Positions 59,664 to 59,989 of a stretch of DNA of 59,989 nucleotides are shown here, piece by piece. Location of the stretch: NCBI GenBank assembly GCA_964550935.1, contig CAZKBB010000009.1, positions 1 through 59,989 of the forward strand, given 5' to 3'. Position 1 is the first letter of the stretch; the number at the start of each line of letters is the position of its first letter. The notes under the pieces are model-generated. The model did not search any database. It was not told where the DNA came from and saw nothing but the letters and a program-made list of their open reading frames with translations. The position numbers and the translations under genes are program-made. This stretch comes from JBCBSP01 sp964550935. GTDB taxonomy: Bacteria > Pseudomonadota > Alphaproteobacteria > Caulobacterales > Maricaulaceae.

Positions 59664-59989
59664 CTACTCAGCCGCCTCACGGCCGCCTTCGCCCGGCGTC
59701 CAGCGCAGGACGGGCGATCGCGCGGCCTGCGTCTCGTCCAGGCGCTTGGTGGGGGCGTGGCGCGGCGCGGCGGAGAAGCGCTCGGTCTCGCCGGCCCTGG
59801 CCGCGCGGGCGAGGCCGTCCAGCGTATCGCAGAAGCGGTCGAGCGCGGCCTTGGACTCCGTCTCGGTCGGCTCGATCAGCATCGCGCCATGGACCACCAG
59901 CGGGAAGTACATGGTCATCGGGTGATAGCCCTCGTCGATCATCGCCTTGGCGAAGTCGAGCGTGGAGACGCCGGTGTCCTTCAGGAAGC
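59664..59989 (-). CDS. gcvPB: Glycine dehydrogenase (decarboxylating) subunit 2, C-terminal part
   Basis: The minus strand reads from the window edge as FLKDTGVSTLDFAKAMIDEG, then YHPMTMYFPLVVHGAMLIEP and TETESKAALDRFCDTL, the conserved C-terminus of the split glycine cleavage P-protein subunit 2. A tail of about 45 residues follows. The PLP lysine lies beyond the window. As the P-protein, it decarboxylates glycine and loads the aminomethyl group on the H protein. The 5' end is cut off by the window. Confidence 0.9.
   Translation of the reverse strand, partial: FLKDTGVSTLDFAKAMIDEGYHPMTMYFPLVVHGAMLIEPTETESKAALDRFCDTLDGLARAARAGETERFSAAPRHAPTKRLDETQAARSPVLRWTPGEGGREAAE

Noticed and set aside
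1..59989. tRNA or rRNA genes
   Set aside because: I saw no convincing T-arm or acceptor pattern on either strand and no rRNA-like stretch, though I could not run a search program.

Overview
The window is GC-rich, densely packed, almost entirely core bacterial chromosome. An alphaproteobacterium is indicated by several things: a CcrM-type GANTC methyltransferase with GANTC sites in its own leader, a separate F0 operon with both b' and b subunits, ETF-ubiquinone oxidoreductase, the mutY / DUF721 / DsbA-like / smc cluster, PpdK next to glyQS, and a GTTC-N7-GTTC LexA-type box. Order is not decided by the sequence; a stalked or budding type (Caulobacterales, Maricaulales, Hyphomonadales) fits best.

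Layout. 1-5.5 kb: a gene tail, a GrlR-like small protein, an FAD-linked D-2-hydroxyacid dehydrogenase, YaaA, 3-hydroxybutyrate dehydrogenase, an SRAP protein divergent from a Nudix hydrolase, and a secreted TIGR02301 protein. 5.5-9.4 kb: an AT-rich promoter region, a chemoreceptor, a phosphate-type porin and a BLUF blue-light sensor. 9.4-16.9 kb: a family 9 glycosyltransferase, YgfZ, a cyanide-insensitive type cytochrome bd operon (cydA, cydB and a 49-residue DUF2474 subunit), Tag glycosylase, and a FabH2-like ketosynthase overlapping a degenerate M42-like protein. 16.9-19.7 kb: AmtB, a universal stress protein and an unknown protein. 19.7-25.8 kb: an HD hydrolase, the NAD regulator NrtR, nadA-nadB-nadC, and a broken reverse-strand gene. 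25.8-35.9 kb (minus strand): SleB hydrolase, PpdK, GlyS, a GST, GlyQ, a small membrane protein, SppA, TrmN6 and DUF2007. 36-42.5 kb: polyprenyl synthase, then on the minus strand a GT4 transferase, IspE, a TPR lipoprotein and ETF-QO. 42.6-47.9 kb: uracil-DNA glycosylase, a divergent membrane-protein/XRE-regulator pair, two overlapping TIGR04282/TIGR04283 glycosyltransferases, a PA0069-type radical SAM protein and RNase HII. 48-56.3 kb: CcrM, a diaminopropionate ammonia-lyase, MutY, DUF721, DsbA-like lipoprotein and SMC. 56.4-59.2 kb: the F0 ATP synthase operon, closed by a strong terminator. The window ends with a small membrane protein and the C-terminus of glycine dehydrogenase subunit 2.

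Points that stand out: GlyS is about 190 residues longer than usual and carries in-frame palindromic repeat elements; the nadABC leader holds repeated NrtR-operator-like half-sites; several other promoters carry clean dyads (cydA, amtB, the XRE pair); a LexA-type box precedes the radical SAM gene; and a BLUF photoreceptor is translationally close-coupled to a porin behind a chemoreceptor. I saw no rRNA, tRNA, CRISPR array, prophage or insertion sequence, and no obvious defence system.
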